From: SHZI01 sp963698405
GTDB taxonomy: Bacteria; Pseudomonadota; Gammaproteobacteria; Steroidobacterales; GCA-2729495
Direction of reading: 5' to 3'
Assembly: GCA_963698405.1 (NCBI GenBank)
Contig: CAVOQT010000002.1
Coordinates: 248,001-312,000 of the forward strand
Length of the DNA: 64,000 nucleotides
A program made the translations under genes and the position numbers. The notes beneath the pieces were generated by a model. That model did not search any database, was not told the origin of the DNA, and saw only the letters and a list, made by a program, of their open reading frames with translations. This document shows, piece by piece, positions 53,648-63,535 of this stretch; the stretch's first letter is position 1; every line of letters starts with the position of its first letter.

Positions 53648-55440
53648 TCAGATCTCGCCGGCCCGATGGCAGGCGACTGAGGTATCCCCGACCATCCGCA
53701 GCGCCGGTATCTCGCTGGTGCAGCGCTCGATGGCGTGGCTGCAGCGGGTGCGAAACGGGCAACCCGAGGGCGGCGCAAACAGCGAAGGCACTTCACCCGT
53801 AGTCAGCACCCGCTGGCGACGCCGCTCCAGCTGCGGGTCCGGCACCGGCACTGCTGCAATCAGCGCACGGCTGTAGGGGTGCAGCGGCGCGGCGCACAGC
53901 GGTGCCGCGTCGGCCACCTCCATCGACACGGCCCAGATACATGACCATGATCCGGTGACTGATCCGGCGCACCACAGCCAGATCGTGCGCGATGAAGATC
54001 ATCGCGAGTCCCAGCTGCGCCTGCAGTTCCAGCAACAGGGCGATGATCTGCGCCTGCACGGTCACGTCGAGCGCGCTGACCGCCTCATCACAAACCAGCA
54101 GCTGCGGCTTCAGCACCAGCGCGCGGGCGATGCCGATACGCTGGCATTGGCCACCCGAAAACTGGTGCGGGTAGCGGTTCATCCACGCGGGCTCAAGCCC
54201 GACCTGACCCAGCACCGGCCGCGACCTGCTCCGTGATTTCGGCATCCGTCAGCTGCGGCTCGAAGGCCGTGAGCGGCTCGGCGACGATATCGCGCACGGT
54301 CATGCGCGGATCAAGGGCCGCCAGCGGATCCTGGAACACCAGCTGCATGTCACGGCGGAACGGCCGTACATCGTTCTCCGGCAGGGCCGCCAGCTCGGTG
54401 CCGAGCAGGCAGACGCGGCCCTGCGTGGGCGCCACCAGCCGCAGCACGGCGCGGGCCAGCGTCGACTTGCCGCAACCGGACTCGCCGACCACACCCAGGG
54501 TTTCACCGGCGGCGAGACGCAGCGCGACGCCATCCAGTGCGCGCAGCGTATGGCGTGCAGACGATCTGCCCGCCGCGGCTACCCGGTAGTGCACGGCGAG
54601 ATCGCTGACTTCGAGCAGTGCGGGCGCATCCGGCAGCGGTGTGCGCACGCTGCCGGCATCGAGCCGCGGCACCGCTGCGAGCAGATCCTGTGTATAGGCA
54701 GAGCGCGGCGAACGGAAGATGTGCTCGACTCTGCCCTGCTCCACGCATTGGCCATTGCGCATCACCAGCAATCGGTCGCAACTGCCGGCGGCGATACCGA
54801 GATCGTGCGTGATGAGGATCACGGCCGTGCCGAACTCGGCGCGCAGCTCGCTCATCAGCGCCAGGATCTGCGCCTGTACCGTGACATCCAGAGCGGTGGT
54901 CGGCTCATCGGCAATCAACAGGGACGGCCGGCACAGCAAGGCTGTGGCAATCATCACGCGCTGGCGCATGCCGCCGGAGAGTTCGTGCGGATACATGCGC
55001 AGACGCTGGCCTGCATCGGTGATGCGTACGGCCGTCAACAGCCGCTCGCACTCGGCAAGCGCAGCGGCACCGCGCAGCTTGCGGTGACGGCGCAGGACCA
55101 GCGACATCTGCGCGCCGATGCTCAGGTAGGGGTTCAGCGCCGTCATCGGATCCTGAAAGATCATCGCGATGCGTGCACCGCGGATGTCCGTCAGCGAGTG
55201 TTCCGGCAAGTCCGCGAGTTGCTGGCCGTCGAAAAGCACGCTGCCGCTCCTGCGGCCGTTTTCCGCCAGCAGGCCGGTCAGCGCGAGCGCCGCCTGGGTC
55301 TTGCCGGAGCCTGACTCACCGACGATGCCCAGCACTTCGCCGGGACTGACGCTGAAAGACAGATCGCGTACCGCCTGCACCGGGCCGTCACGGGTCGCGA
55401 AGGACACGTTGAGGCCGGCGACGTCCAGCAGCGCGCTCAT
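53648..55440 (-). CDS. Oligopeptide ABC transporter, fused dual ATPase (OppDF type); two +1 frameshifts
   Basis: Two complete ABC domains lie in one chain. First: Walker A VGESGSGKTQ, LSGGMRQRVMIATAL signature and LLIADEPTTALDV. Second: VGESGCGKSTLARAVLRL, FSGGQCQRIGIARALVLKPQ and LLVCDEAVSALDV. A C-terminal oligopeptide-type domain has HPYSRALIAAVPVPD and CPFRTRC. Extra bases near 54218 and 53938 put these in three frames, and the span of 1793 bases is 3x597+2. Restored, it is a YejF/GsiA-like fusion of about 596 residues. It overlaps oppC by 4 bp. Confidence 0.88.
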
Positions 55441-56321
55441 GTACCGCTCCGGTCACGCGGATCCAGCGCATCGCGCAGGCCGTCGCCCAGAAAGTTGAAA
55501 CAGAACAGCGTGAGCGCCAGGAACAGCGAGGGGAACACCAGCATCCACGGCGCGTTCTCCATCTCCTGCGCACCTTCGCTGACCAGCGCACCCCAGGAAG
55601 TCATCGGTTCCTGTACGCCGAGGCCGAGGAAGCTCAGGAAGGATTCGACGAGGATTACCTGCGGGATGGTGAGCGTCACATAGATCACCACCACGCCGAG
55701 CAGGTTCGGCACGATGTGCCGCAGGATGATGCGCCCGGTGCCCACGCCGGACACGCGCGCCGCCTCGATGAACTCGCGCTGCTTCAGGCCCAGCGTCTGG
55801 CCGCGCACGATGCGCGCCATGTCCAGCCAGTTGATCGCACCGATCGCGACGAAGATCAGCACGATCTGCCGGCCGAACAGCACCATCAGCAGTATCACCA
55901 GGAACATGAAGGGCAGCGCATAGAGGATGTCGACGATGCGCATCATGATGCGGTCGGTGCGTCCGCCGATGAAGCCGGCCGTCGCACCCCAGGCGATACC
56001 GATTACCAGGCTGACGATGGTCGAGACGAGGCCGACCAGCAGCGACATGCGGCCACCGTGCAGCGTGCGGCTGAGCAGATCACGACCCAGCGCATCCGTA
56101 CCGAACAGATGCCCGTCGGCCAGCGTCGGCGGCATGGCGATGTGGTCCCAGTCGGGTTTGTCGAACTGGTAAGGGCTGAGCGCCGGACCAAACACCACCA
56201 GCAGCGCGAGCACACCGAGCATCACCGCAGCCGTCATCGCTGCGCGATTGCGGCGCAGTGCATAGCCGGCATCCGACCAGAGGCTGCGGGGCGCTTCGAT
56301 AGCCGGAGTTACGGCCCTCAT
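55437..56321 (-). CDS. oppC: Oligopeptide ABC transporter permease OppC
   Basis: 294 residues from ATG 56321 (MRAVTPAIEAPRSLWSDAGY). It has an OppC_N region, DALGRDLLSRTLHGGRMSLL, five further membrane helices and the EAA-loop REFIEAARVSGVGTGRIILR. It ends LGDGLRDALDPRDRSGT, the typical OppC/DppC tail. It forms the inner-membrane pore with oppB. Both ends overlap neighbours by ATGA, so the opp genes are tightly coupled. The frame is intact. Confidence 0.93.
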   Translation of the reverse strand: MRAVTPAIEAPRSLWSDAGYALRRNRAAMTAAVMLGVLALLVVFGPALSPYQFDKPDWDHIAMPPTLADGHLFGTDALGRDLLSRTLHGGRMSLLVGLVSTIVSLVIGIAWGATAGFIGGRTDRIMMRIVDILYALPFMFLVILLMVLFGRQIVLIFVAIGAINWLDMARIVRGQTLGLKQREFIEAARVSGVGTGRIILRHIVPNLLGVVVIYVTLTIPQVILVESFLSFLGLGVQEPMTSWGALVSEGAQEMENAPWMLVFPSLFLALTLFCFNFLGDGLRDALDPRDRSGT

Positions 56322-57238
56322 TGGCGCGCCCGCGGATCGAGCCAGCCGTAGAGCAGGTCCACGAGCAGATTGAAGAGGATGATCAGCACGCCGTAGAACA
56401 CGACGATACCCATCACCAGGGTGTAGTCGCGATTGAGCGCACCCTGCACGAAGTAGCGCCCGAGTCCCGGCAGGCCGAATATCTGCTCGATCACCACCGA
56501 GCCGGTGATCAGGCCGGCAGTGGCCGGTCCCAGATAGGAGATCACCGGGATCAGTGCGGGTTTGAGCGCGTGGCGCAACAGGATGGTGCGCATCGGCAGG
56601 CCCTGCGCACGCGCGGTGCGGATGAAGGGGCTGCTGAGCACTTCGATCATGCTGCCGCGGGTCAGTCGCGCGATATAGGCCACCTGCGTGAGCGCCAGCG
56701 AGATGACCGGCAACACCAGGTTCTGCCACGCACCGCCGCCGAGGCCACCGGCGGGCAACCAGCCGGCCAGCACCGCAAAGACCAGCACGAGTAGCGGCGC
56801 GAGTACGAAGTTCGGCACCGAGATGCCCGTCATCGCCACCGCCATGGTGGCGTAGTCGGCTGGCCGGTTGCGGCGCAGGGCCGCAATGCTGCCCAGCGTG
56901 ACGCCCACGCTCACCGCCAGCAGCATCGCCAGCGCGCCCAGCTGCAGCGACACCGGAAAGCCACCGGCAATCAGTTCGGTCACGGTGCGGTCGCGATACT
57001 GGAAGGAGGGGCCGAAATCAGCGTGTGCCAGATTCCACAGGTAACGTCCAAACTGTTGCCAGAGCGGTTCATCCAGGTGGTAGGCCGCGCGCAGGTTCGC
57101 CTCGATTTCCACCGGCAGGCGTTTCTCGCTGTCGAAAGGCCCGCCCGGCGCCGCACGGATCAGGAAAAAGGTCGCCGCCAGCAGCACCAGCAGCGTGGGA
57201 ATCGCTTCGAGCAGGCGCTTGCGCAGAAGGCTCAGCAT
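56318..57238 (-). CDS. oppB: Oligopeptide ABC transporter permease OppB
   Basis: 306 residues: MLSLLRKRLLEAIPTLLVLL, FFLIRAAPGGPFDSEKRLPV (OppB opening), SPFIRTARAQGLPMRTILLR (EAA loop) and VVIEQIFGLPGLGRYFVQGA. It has six membrane helices and ends DLLYGWLDPRARQ. It is the first permease of the importer. The frame is intact although oppA and oppDF on each side of the operon are frameshifted. Confidence 0.93.
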   Translation of the reverse strand: MLSLLRKRLLEAIPTLLVLLAATFFLIRAAPGGPFDSEKRLPVEIEANLRAAYHLDEPLWQQFGRYLWNLAHADFGPSFQYRDRTVTELIAGGFPVSLQLGALAMLLAVSVGVTLGSIAALRRNRPADYATMAVAMTGISVPNFVLAPLLVLVFAVLAGWLPAGGLGGGAWQNLVLPVISLALTQVAYIARLTRGSMIEVLSSPFIRTARAQGLPMRTILLRHALKPALIPVISYLGPATAGLITGSVVIEQIFGLPGLGRYFVQGALNRDYTLVMGIVVFYGVLIILFNLLVDLLYGWLDPRARQ

Positions 57239-57253
57239 GCGTTCAGTCCTGGC

Positions 57254-58905
57254 TCAGTGTTCAAGGATGCGCAGATGCCGGCTGTGATGGTGATCCATGA
57301 TATTGGCCTCGAAACCATCCACCCAGGGTTTCACCATCTGTTTGCTGACATAGAAGTAGAGCGGCACGATGGGCATGTCTTCCAGCATGAGTCGCTCCGC
57401 TGCAGCCAGCGTTTGCATACGCGTGACCGGATTGCCCTCGCGCGCCGCCGCTGCCAGCAGCGCATCGTAGCGCGGGTTGTTGTAGCCCATGTCGTTGAGG
57501 CCGTGCTTCGACTCGAGGATCTCGGCAAAGGTGTAGGGGTCGTTGTAATCGCCGATCCATCCATAGCGGAACAGCTGCGTATCGATGCGTGAACGGCGCG
57601 TCTGCAGGAAAACCTGCCACTCCTGGTTCAGGAGTTCGGTTTGCACACCCAGCACCTCGCGCCACATGGCCGCCATCGCCACCGCAAGGCGTCGATGGTT
57701 GCTCTCGGTGTTATAGAGCAGCTGCATGCGCAGCGGGCGGCTCGCTCGAATAGCCTGCCTCTGCATAGAGCCGCCGCGCTTCTTCATTGCGCTCGGCCTG
57801 CGTCCAGTGCGCCCAGTCCGGAATCTGCTGTGTGTAGCCGCTGACCGGTGGCACCCAGCTGTAGGCCGGCAGTTCACCGGCACCGCTGATGCGGCTGGTG
57901 AGGATCTCGCGATCCAGCGCCAGCGCGAGGGCCTTGCGCAGCTTCGGCTGGTCGCGGAACGGCGGCTGCGTGGTGTTGAAACCGAAGACATAGCTGCCCA
58001 GATAGGGCGCAATACGCAGCTCATCGGGCAGGTTCTTTTTCAGCCACGGTATCTGGCGGGCGGGCACCGTCCCGGTCATGTCGAATTCGCCTGCGCGGTA
58101 GCGGTTCAATTCGGCTTCGGCATTATCGACCGGGTAGTACCAGACCTCATCGAGGGTCGTGTGTGCGTCATCCCGGTAGTGCGGATTGCGCAGCAGCCGG
58201 ATATGCGACTGCACCACCCACTCGGTGAGCTGAAAAGGACCGTTGCTCACCAGTGTGCCCGGCCGCGCAAAGCGCGCACCGTGCTGCTCTGCCGACTGCC
58301 GGTGTACCGGGTAGGTGCTCGCATGCGTCAGCAGACCCAGCAGATAGGGCGTAGGCGAGTGCAGACGGATTTCCAGCGTATGGCTATCGATGGCCTGCAC
58401 GCCCAGGCGCTCGGGCGGCAGCGTACCCGCCACGACTTCGGCGGCATTCTCTATCGGATACAGGATCGCCGAGTACTCGGACAGGGTCGCGGGATCGGCG
58501 CTGCGGCGCAGACCGTAGACAAAGTCGGCCGCGGTCACCGGATCGCCGTTGCTCCAGCGCCCGTCGGACTGCAGTTTGAAGGTGTAGACCAGGCCATCGT
58601 CGCTGACCGTCCAGCTCGCAGCAGCGCCCGGAATCAGCTCGCCGTCAGGCGGCTTCGGTAACCAGTCCTTCGAAGAGATCGCGCAGCACATTGGCAGCGG
58701 TCACGCCTTCGGCGCGGTGCGGATCCAGGGTCTCCGGCTCGGTGCCGTTACCTCTGCGGAGTATCTGTACCGCGGCGAGTTCGTGGCCACTGACGCCGCC
58801 GACCCGCTGCTTCTGTACGGGTGCCTGCACTTCATCTGAACGACCACAAGCAGCAGACACCAGGCAGGCGACGGTCAGCGCTGCCGCCAGCAGGCTCCGC
58901 TTCAT
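57254..58905 (-). CDS. oppA: Oligopeptide-binding lipoprotein OppA; two +1 frameshifts
   Basis: A lipoprotein signal (MKRSLLAAALTVACLVSAAC, Cys20) leads into GTEPETLDPHRAEGVTAANV, then DLFEGLVTEA, the SBP_bac_5 opening. After a shift near 58649 it continues DGELIPGAAASWTVSDDGLV and FNTTQPPFRDQPKLRKALAL. After another, in a CCC run near 57736, comes LLYNTESNHRRLAVAMAAMW to the end. The span of 1652 bases is 3x550+2, giving about 549 residues when both extra bases are removed. It binds peptides for oppBC-DF. The start overlaps the mnmG stop by 4 bp (ATGA). Confidence 0.88.
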
Positions 58906-60806
58906 GCCAGCGACCGGCGCTTCTTCTTCAGGTGCACGAGCAGCAGCGAGACCGCGACAGGCGTCACTCCGGAAATGCGCGCTGCCTGGCCAACCGTCGC
59001 CGGACGATGGCGATCGAGCTTCTGGCGAATCTCGTGCGACAGCCCGTGTATCGCCGTGTAGTCCAGATCCGGCGGCAGGGACACTTCCTGCGATACGCGC
59101 GCACGCGCGATCTCCTCGTGCTGGCGCTTCAGATAGCCGGCGTAGCGGGCCTCGATCTCGATCTGGGCAATGATCTGTTCAGTGATTTCAGCAGGCTCAT
59201 CGTCCGGAATCATGCGCGCGCCGACTGCTGGCAGGCTGGTCAACGCGGCGTGGGAAAACTCCGGGCGGCGCAGCAGTTCCAGCGCACGCTGCTCGCGGCG
59301 CAGTTCGCTGCCGCTCATCGTCCCGGCCATATCTTCAAGGTCTGCCGGCCGTACCGTGATCCCGGCCAGGCGGCCGCGCTCGGTGTCTATGGCAGCCTGC
59401 TTTTCGCTGTAGACCCTGAAGCGAACATCATCGACGAGGCCGAGGCGCCGGCCGGTGGGCGTCAGACGGGTATCGGCATTGTCTTCACGCAGCAGCAGGC
59501 GATATTCGGCGCGACTGGTGAACATGCGATAGGGCTCGCCGGTACCACGCGTGATCAGGTCGTCGATCAGCACACCGATATAGGCCTCGTCGCGGCGCGG
59601 ATACCAGCCTTCATCGCCACGCCCTGCCAGGGCCGCGTTGATGCCGGCGATCAGCCCCTGCGCAGCCGCTTCTTCATAGCCGGTGGTGCCGTTGATCTGG
59701 CCGGCAAACCAGAGCCCGCGCAGGCTTTTGGTCTCCAGCGTCGGTGCAAGGCCGCGCGGATCAAAGAAATCGTATTCGATCGCGTAACCGGGACGGGTGA
59801 TGCGCGCATTGCTGAAGCCGGGAATCGTGCGCAGCAGTGCCTGCTGCACGTCGAAGGGCAGACTGGTGGAGATGCCGTTCGGATACAACTCGGTGGTCGT
59901 CAGCCCTTCGGGCTCCACAAAGATCTGGTGCGACTCCTTGTCGGCGAAGCGCACGATCTTGTCTTCTATGGACGGACAGTAGCGCGGCCCTACACCTTCG
60001 ATCATGCCGGTGTAGAGCGGCGAGCGATCGAGCGCACCGCGGATCAGCGCATGGGTTTCCGCTGTGGTGTACGTGATATGGCAGGCCACCTGTCGCGGAT
60101 GATCGGCGCGCCGGCCCATAAAGGAAAACACCGGCGTCGGTGAGTCACCGGGCTGCGGGCGCATCGCGCTGAAATCGACGCTGCGACCATCGATGCGCGG
60201 CGGCGTACCGGTCTTCAGCCGGCCCACCTCAAACGGCAGTTCGCGAAGTCGCGCCGCGAGGCCCACCGAAGCCGGATCGCCGGCACGGCCGCCTGAATAG
60301 TTCGTGAGCCCCACGTGAATCCGGCCAGCCAGAAAAGTACCCACTGTCAGCACCACGGCCGGCGCCCTGAAACTCAAACCGCCCTGGGTGACCACGCCCA
60401 CCACCCGCTCGCCCTCGACGATCAGATCCTCGACGCCCTGCTGGAACATCTGCAGATTCGGCTGACTCTCGAGCAGACCGCGGATCGCCTGGCGGTACAG
60501 CACGCGATCGGCCTGTGCCCGGGTTGCGCGCACGGCCGGGCCCTTGCTGGCGTTGAGCGTACGGAAGTGGATGCCGGCGCGGTCAGCGGCGGTGGCCATC
60601 AGACCGCCGAGGGCATCGATCTCGCGGGTCAGGTGGCCCTTGCCGATCCCGCCGATCGCGGGATTGCAGCTCATCTGCCCGACCGTCTCGATATTCTGGG
60701 TGAGCAGCAGGGTGCGCGCGCCCATGCGCGCCGCGGCCGCCGCGGCCTCGGTGCCTGCGTGGCCGCCACCCACCACGATCACATCAAAACTGTTGTTGCT
60801 GGTCAT
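58902..60806 (-). CDS. mnmG: tRNA uridine 5-carboxymethylaminomethyl modification enzyme MnmG
   Basis: 634 residues from ATG 60806 (MTSNNSFDVIVVGGGHAGTE, FAD loop). The longer open frame to 61421 is not coding, as the family starts at DVIVVGGG. CNPAIGGIGKGHLTREIDAL, GRPNGF-equivalent GTPPRIDGRSVDFSAM, and YCPSIEDKIVRFADKESHQI are conserved. With MnmE it modifies the wobble U34 of several tRNAs. It runs by a 4-bp overlap into oppA, not into rsmG as usual. Confidence 0.96.
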   Translation of the reverse strand: MTSNNSFDVIVVGGGHAGTEAAAAAARMGARTLLLTQNIETVGQMSCNPAIGGIGKGHLTREIDALGGLMATAADRAGIHFRTLNASKGPAVRATRAQADRVLYRQAIRGLLESQPNLQMFQQGVEDLIVEGERVVGVVTQGGLSFRAPAVVLTVGTFLAGRIHVGLTNYSGGRAGDPASVGLAARLRELPFEVGRLKTGTPPRIDGRSVDFSAMRPQPGDSPTPVFSFMGRRADHPRQVACHITYTTAETHALIRGALDRSPLYTGMIEGVGPRYCPSIEDKIVRFADKESHQIFVEPEGLTTTELYPNGISTSLPFDVQQALLRTIPGFSNARITRPGYAIEYDFFDPRGLAPTLETKSLRGLWFAGQINGTTGYEEAAAQGLIAGINAALAGRGDEGWYPRRDEAYIGVLIDDLITRGTGEPYRMFTSRAEYRLLLREDNADTRLTPTGRRLGLVDDVRFRVYSEKQAAIDTERGRLAGITVRPADLEDMAGTMSGSELRREQRALELLRRPEFSHAALTSLPAVGARMIPDDEPAEITEQIIAQIEIEARYAGYLKRQHEEIARARVSQEVSLPPDLDYTAIHGLSHEIRQKLDRHRPATVGQAARISGVTPVAVSLLLVHLKKKRRSLA

Positions 60807-60965
60807 ACTGGCCGCTGACTTATGGAAAAACGGTGCACATACGGTACACCTGTGCATGAGACCTTCGTCACAGTTTGGCAGCCGGTGCCTGTGCGAGCAT
60901 CTGTCGCATAGCAGCCGGACGCCACTGTTGAAAGTGGCGCGCAACATAACAAAAAGGCGGCCAGC

Positions 60966-62117
60966 ATGGATGCTCCCTCCCCGACGACCAGGCACGGCGT
61001 ACCCGCCGAAATCCGCGCAGTGGCGCTGTATGCGATCTGGGCCGGCTTTGCCCTGCTCGCCAACGCACTGGGCATCGCAACCTTGCCGGCTGGCGCCGGG
61101 CTGATACTGATCGCCGGCATCGGGCTCACCGGCGCCCTGTTCGTCGGACTCGCGCGCATACCGGGCGATGAGCAACCCACTGCATCGACGATCATCGCCG
61201 CCCAGGTCGTGATGGGACTGATCTGGGCCACGCTCTATGCGTACTTCGCCAACGGCACACCGCTGCTGGCCTCCGGCATGTATGCCACTGCGATTGCCTT
61301 TGCGCTTCCCGACTGCGAGCTGCGCTTGCTGCGTCGGCTGATGTTCACGGCCGTGCTGGCCTGTGCGGCAACACCACTGCTCCGCTACGGCCTGTCGGCC
61401 AACCCGATGCTGCTGGAACACATCAGCGTCGGCAGTGGCTCACTGGCGATCCTGCTCGGCGCGCTGTACGTCGCCGCACAGATCCTGCATGGCGAACATA
61501 CACAGCTGACGGCCGACAATACGAATCTGCGCGAGGAGCTGGAGCGCGTCAAACGGCGTGCCGAACGCGATCAGCTGACCAACTCCTGGAGCCGCCGCTC
61601 GATTCTCGACATGCTCGCACGAGAAAAGGCTCGTGCCGAGCGCACCAGCGAGTCGCTGTGTGTGTGCCTGCTCGACATCGATCACTTCAAGGATATGAAC
61701 GACCGCTTCGGCCATGTCACCGGCGACCGGATTCTTGCTGCTTTCGCGCGGCGCGTACGCGGTGCGCTGCGCACCATGGACAGCGTCAACAGCAATGGCC
61801 TGAAAAGCGCGGTTGGCCGGGTGGGCGGCGAAGAATTCATCGTCATCCTGCCGCTCACTTCACTGCGCGGAGCGCTGCGCAGCGCTGAGCGGATTCGCAA
61901 GTCGATCGTACGGCGGCCCTTCGAGGGCCTGCACCAGGTCACCGTCTCCATCGGCATCGCCGAACTGCGCCCCGGCGAAACCATATCCAGCTTCATCGAA
62001 CGGGCCGACCAGGCGCTCTATGGCGCCAAGAACGCCGGCCGCAATCGCGTCCATTGCGCAACCATCGACGGCGGCCCGAACGCCATCGTCATGCCGGATA
62101 TGTCGGCGACGGGTTAG
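60966..62117 (+). CDS. Membrane-bound diguanylate cyclase
   Basis: 383 residues. Six or so hydrophobic helices (about 18-180) form a MASE-like membrane sensor, followed by a helical linker and a GGDEF domain. LLDIDHFKDMNDRFGHVTGD and VGRVGGEEFIVILP (intact GGEEF) predict active c-di-GMP synthesis. No clear RxxD inhibitory site stands five residues before GGEEF. It is inserted between mnmG and mnmE on the opposite strand and is a second c-di-GMP gene in the window beside that at 11.5 kb. Confidence 0.9.
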   Translation: MDAPSPTTRHGVPAEIRAVALYAIWAGFALLANALGIATLPAGAGLILIAGIGLTGALFVGLARIPGDEQPTASTIIAAQVVMGLIWATLYAYFANGTPLLASGMYATAIAFALPDCELRLLRRLMFTAVLACAATPLLRYGLSANPMLLEHISVGSGSLAILLGALYVAAQILHGEHTQLTADNTNLREELERVKRRAERDQLTNSWSRRSILDMLAREKARAERTSESLCVCLLDIDHFKDMNDRFGHVTGDRILAAFARRVRGALRTMDSVNSNGLKSAVGRVGGEEFIVILPLTSLRGALRSAERIRKSIVRRPFEGLHQVTVSIGIAELRPGETISSFIERADQALYGAKNAGRNRVHCATIDGGPNAIVMPDMSATG

Positions 62118-62135
62118 GCGCGGGACGCTTGCGGC

Positions 62136-63488
62136 TTACTTCCCGATACAGAAGCCGGAAAAAATCCTGCCCAGCAGATCGTCGCTGCTGAACTCACCGG
62201 TAATTTCAGCCAGCGCGTTCTGTACCTGCAACAACTCTTCAGCCAGCAGTTCGCCAGCCTGGCTTTCCTCAAATGCACGGCAGCCGGCAAGGAAATGTGT
62301 GCGGGCTCTTTGCAAGGTATCGAGATGGCGTTGGCGGGCAATCACCGTACCCTCGCCCGGGTCGCTGAAGCCGGCGATGGACTTGATTGCCTGTCGCAAT
62401 TCATCGAGGCCCGTACCGGCCCGTGCGGAGATGCGCAAGACCGGATGGCCGTGTATGGGCTCGCGTGCTGGGCCGGCCGGCTCGCCGCTCAGATCGATCT
62501 TGTTGCGCACGATGATCACCGGTATTCCGGCCGGGGTCTCGGCCAGTAACTCACCGACATCGACCGGATCGGTGGCATCGACGACCAGCAAGGCCAAATC
62601 TGCAACACCAAGCTGACTGCGGGTGCGCGCCACACCTTCCTGTTCAACAGGATCAACCGTCGCACGAAGGCCGGCCGTATCGACCACATGCAGCGGGAGG
62701 CCGTCGATGTTGATCTGCTCGCGGAGCAGATCGCGGGTAGTGCCCGGCTGGCTGGTGACGATCGCAGCGGCATAGCCGGCAAGCGCATTGAAGAGGCTGG
62801 ACTTGCCGCTGTTCGGCCGGCCAGCCAGCACCACATGCAGGCCGTCGCGTAACAGGCAGCCCTGGCGAGTCGTCTGCTCCAGGCTCTCAAAGCCGGCACC
62901 GACAACGGCGATGCGCCGCTGAAGCTCGGCATCGCTGAGCAGATCAAGTTCTTCGTCGGGGAAATCGATGGCCGCCTCGATATACGTGCGCAGGCCCGTC
63001 ACCTCCTCGTTCAGCGCGATCACGGCTGCCGAGAAGTCACCCTGCAGCGAGCGCTGGGCGGCGCGGGCGGCGGCTCGGGATCCGGCATCGATCAGATCGG
63101 CAATCGCTTCCGCCTGCAGCAGATCGAGCTTGTCATTGAGGAAGGCCCGTTCGGAAAACTCGCCGGGCCGGGCCATGCGGGCGCCCAGGGCGAGCACGCG
63201 ATCAAGCAGCAGTTCGGTCACGACGACGCCACCATGACACTGCAGCTCAAGAACATCCTCACCCGTATAGGAATCGGGGGCCGGGAAAAACAATGCGATT
63301 CCGGTATCGATCACCTGTACACGTGCATCGAGAAAATCACGCAGTTCGGCATGGCGCGGTTGTGGACAAGCGCCGAGGATAGCGGCGGCAATTTCCGGTA
63401 CGGCAGGCCCGGAAACACGGATCACCGCGATGCCGCCCCGCCCTGGCGGCGTGGCACGACCGGCAATTGTCAGGCTTGGTGAGGTCAT
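62136..63488 (-). CDS. mnmE: tRNA modification GTPase MnmE
   Basis: 450 residues from ATG 63488 (MTSPSLTIAGRATPPGRGGI); upstream in-frame codons to 63791 are antisense-like and lie in yidC. The N-terminal tetrahydrofolate-binding domain precedes the inserted GTPase with G1 GRPNSGKSSL, G2/G3 TSQPGTTRDLLREQI and DTAGLR, and G4 NKID. It ends with the invariant CIGK. It acts with MnmG on tRNA U34 and is 47 bp downstream of yidC, the classical order. Confidence 0.96.
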   Translation of the reverse strand: MTSPSLTIAGRATPPGRGGIAVIRVSGPAVPEIAAAILGACPQPRHAELRDFLDARVQVIDTGIALFFPAPDSYTGEDVLELQCHGGVVVTELLLDRVLALGARMARPGEFSERAFLNDKLDLLQAEAIADLIDAGSRAAARAAQRSLQGDFSAAVIALNEEVTGLRTYIEAAIDFPDEELDLLSDAELQRRIAVVGAGFESLEQTTRQGCLLRDGLHVVLAGRPNSGKSSLFNALAGYAAAIVTSQPGTTRDLLREQINIDGLPLHVVDTAGLRATVDPVEQEGVARTRSQLGVADLALLVVDATDPVDVGELLAETPAGIPVIIVRNKIDLSGEPAGPAREPIHGHPVLRISARAGTGLDELRQAIKSIAGFSDPGEGTVIARQRHLDTLQRARTHFLAGCRAFEESQAGELLAEELLQVQNALAEITGEFSSDDLLGRIFSGFCIGK

Positions 63489-63535
63489 GACACTCGACCC
63501 GGCAACACTGGCCGCGGCGTCGGGCGACGCTGGGC

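Noticed and set aside
60807..61421. N-terminal extension of mnmG of about 200 codons
   Set aside because: The FAD loop starts right after ATG 60806, and the upstream stretch overlaps the diguanylate cyclase gene and has shadow-like composition.
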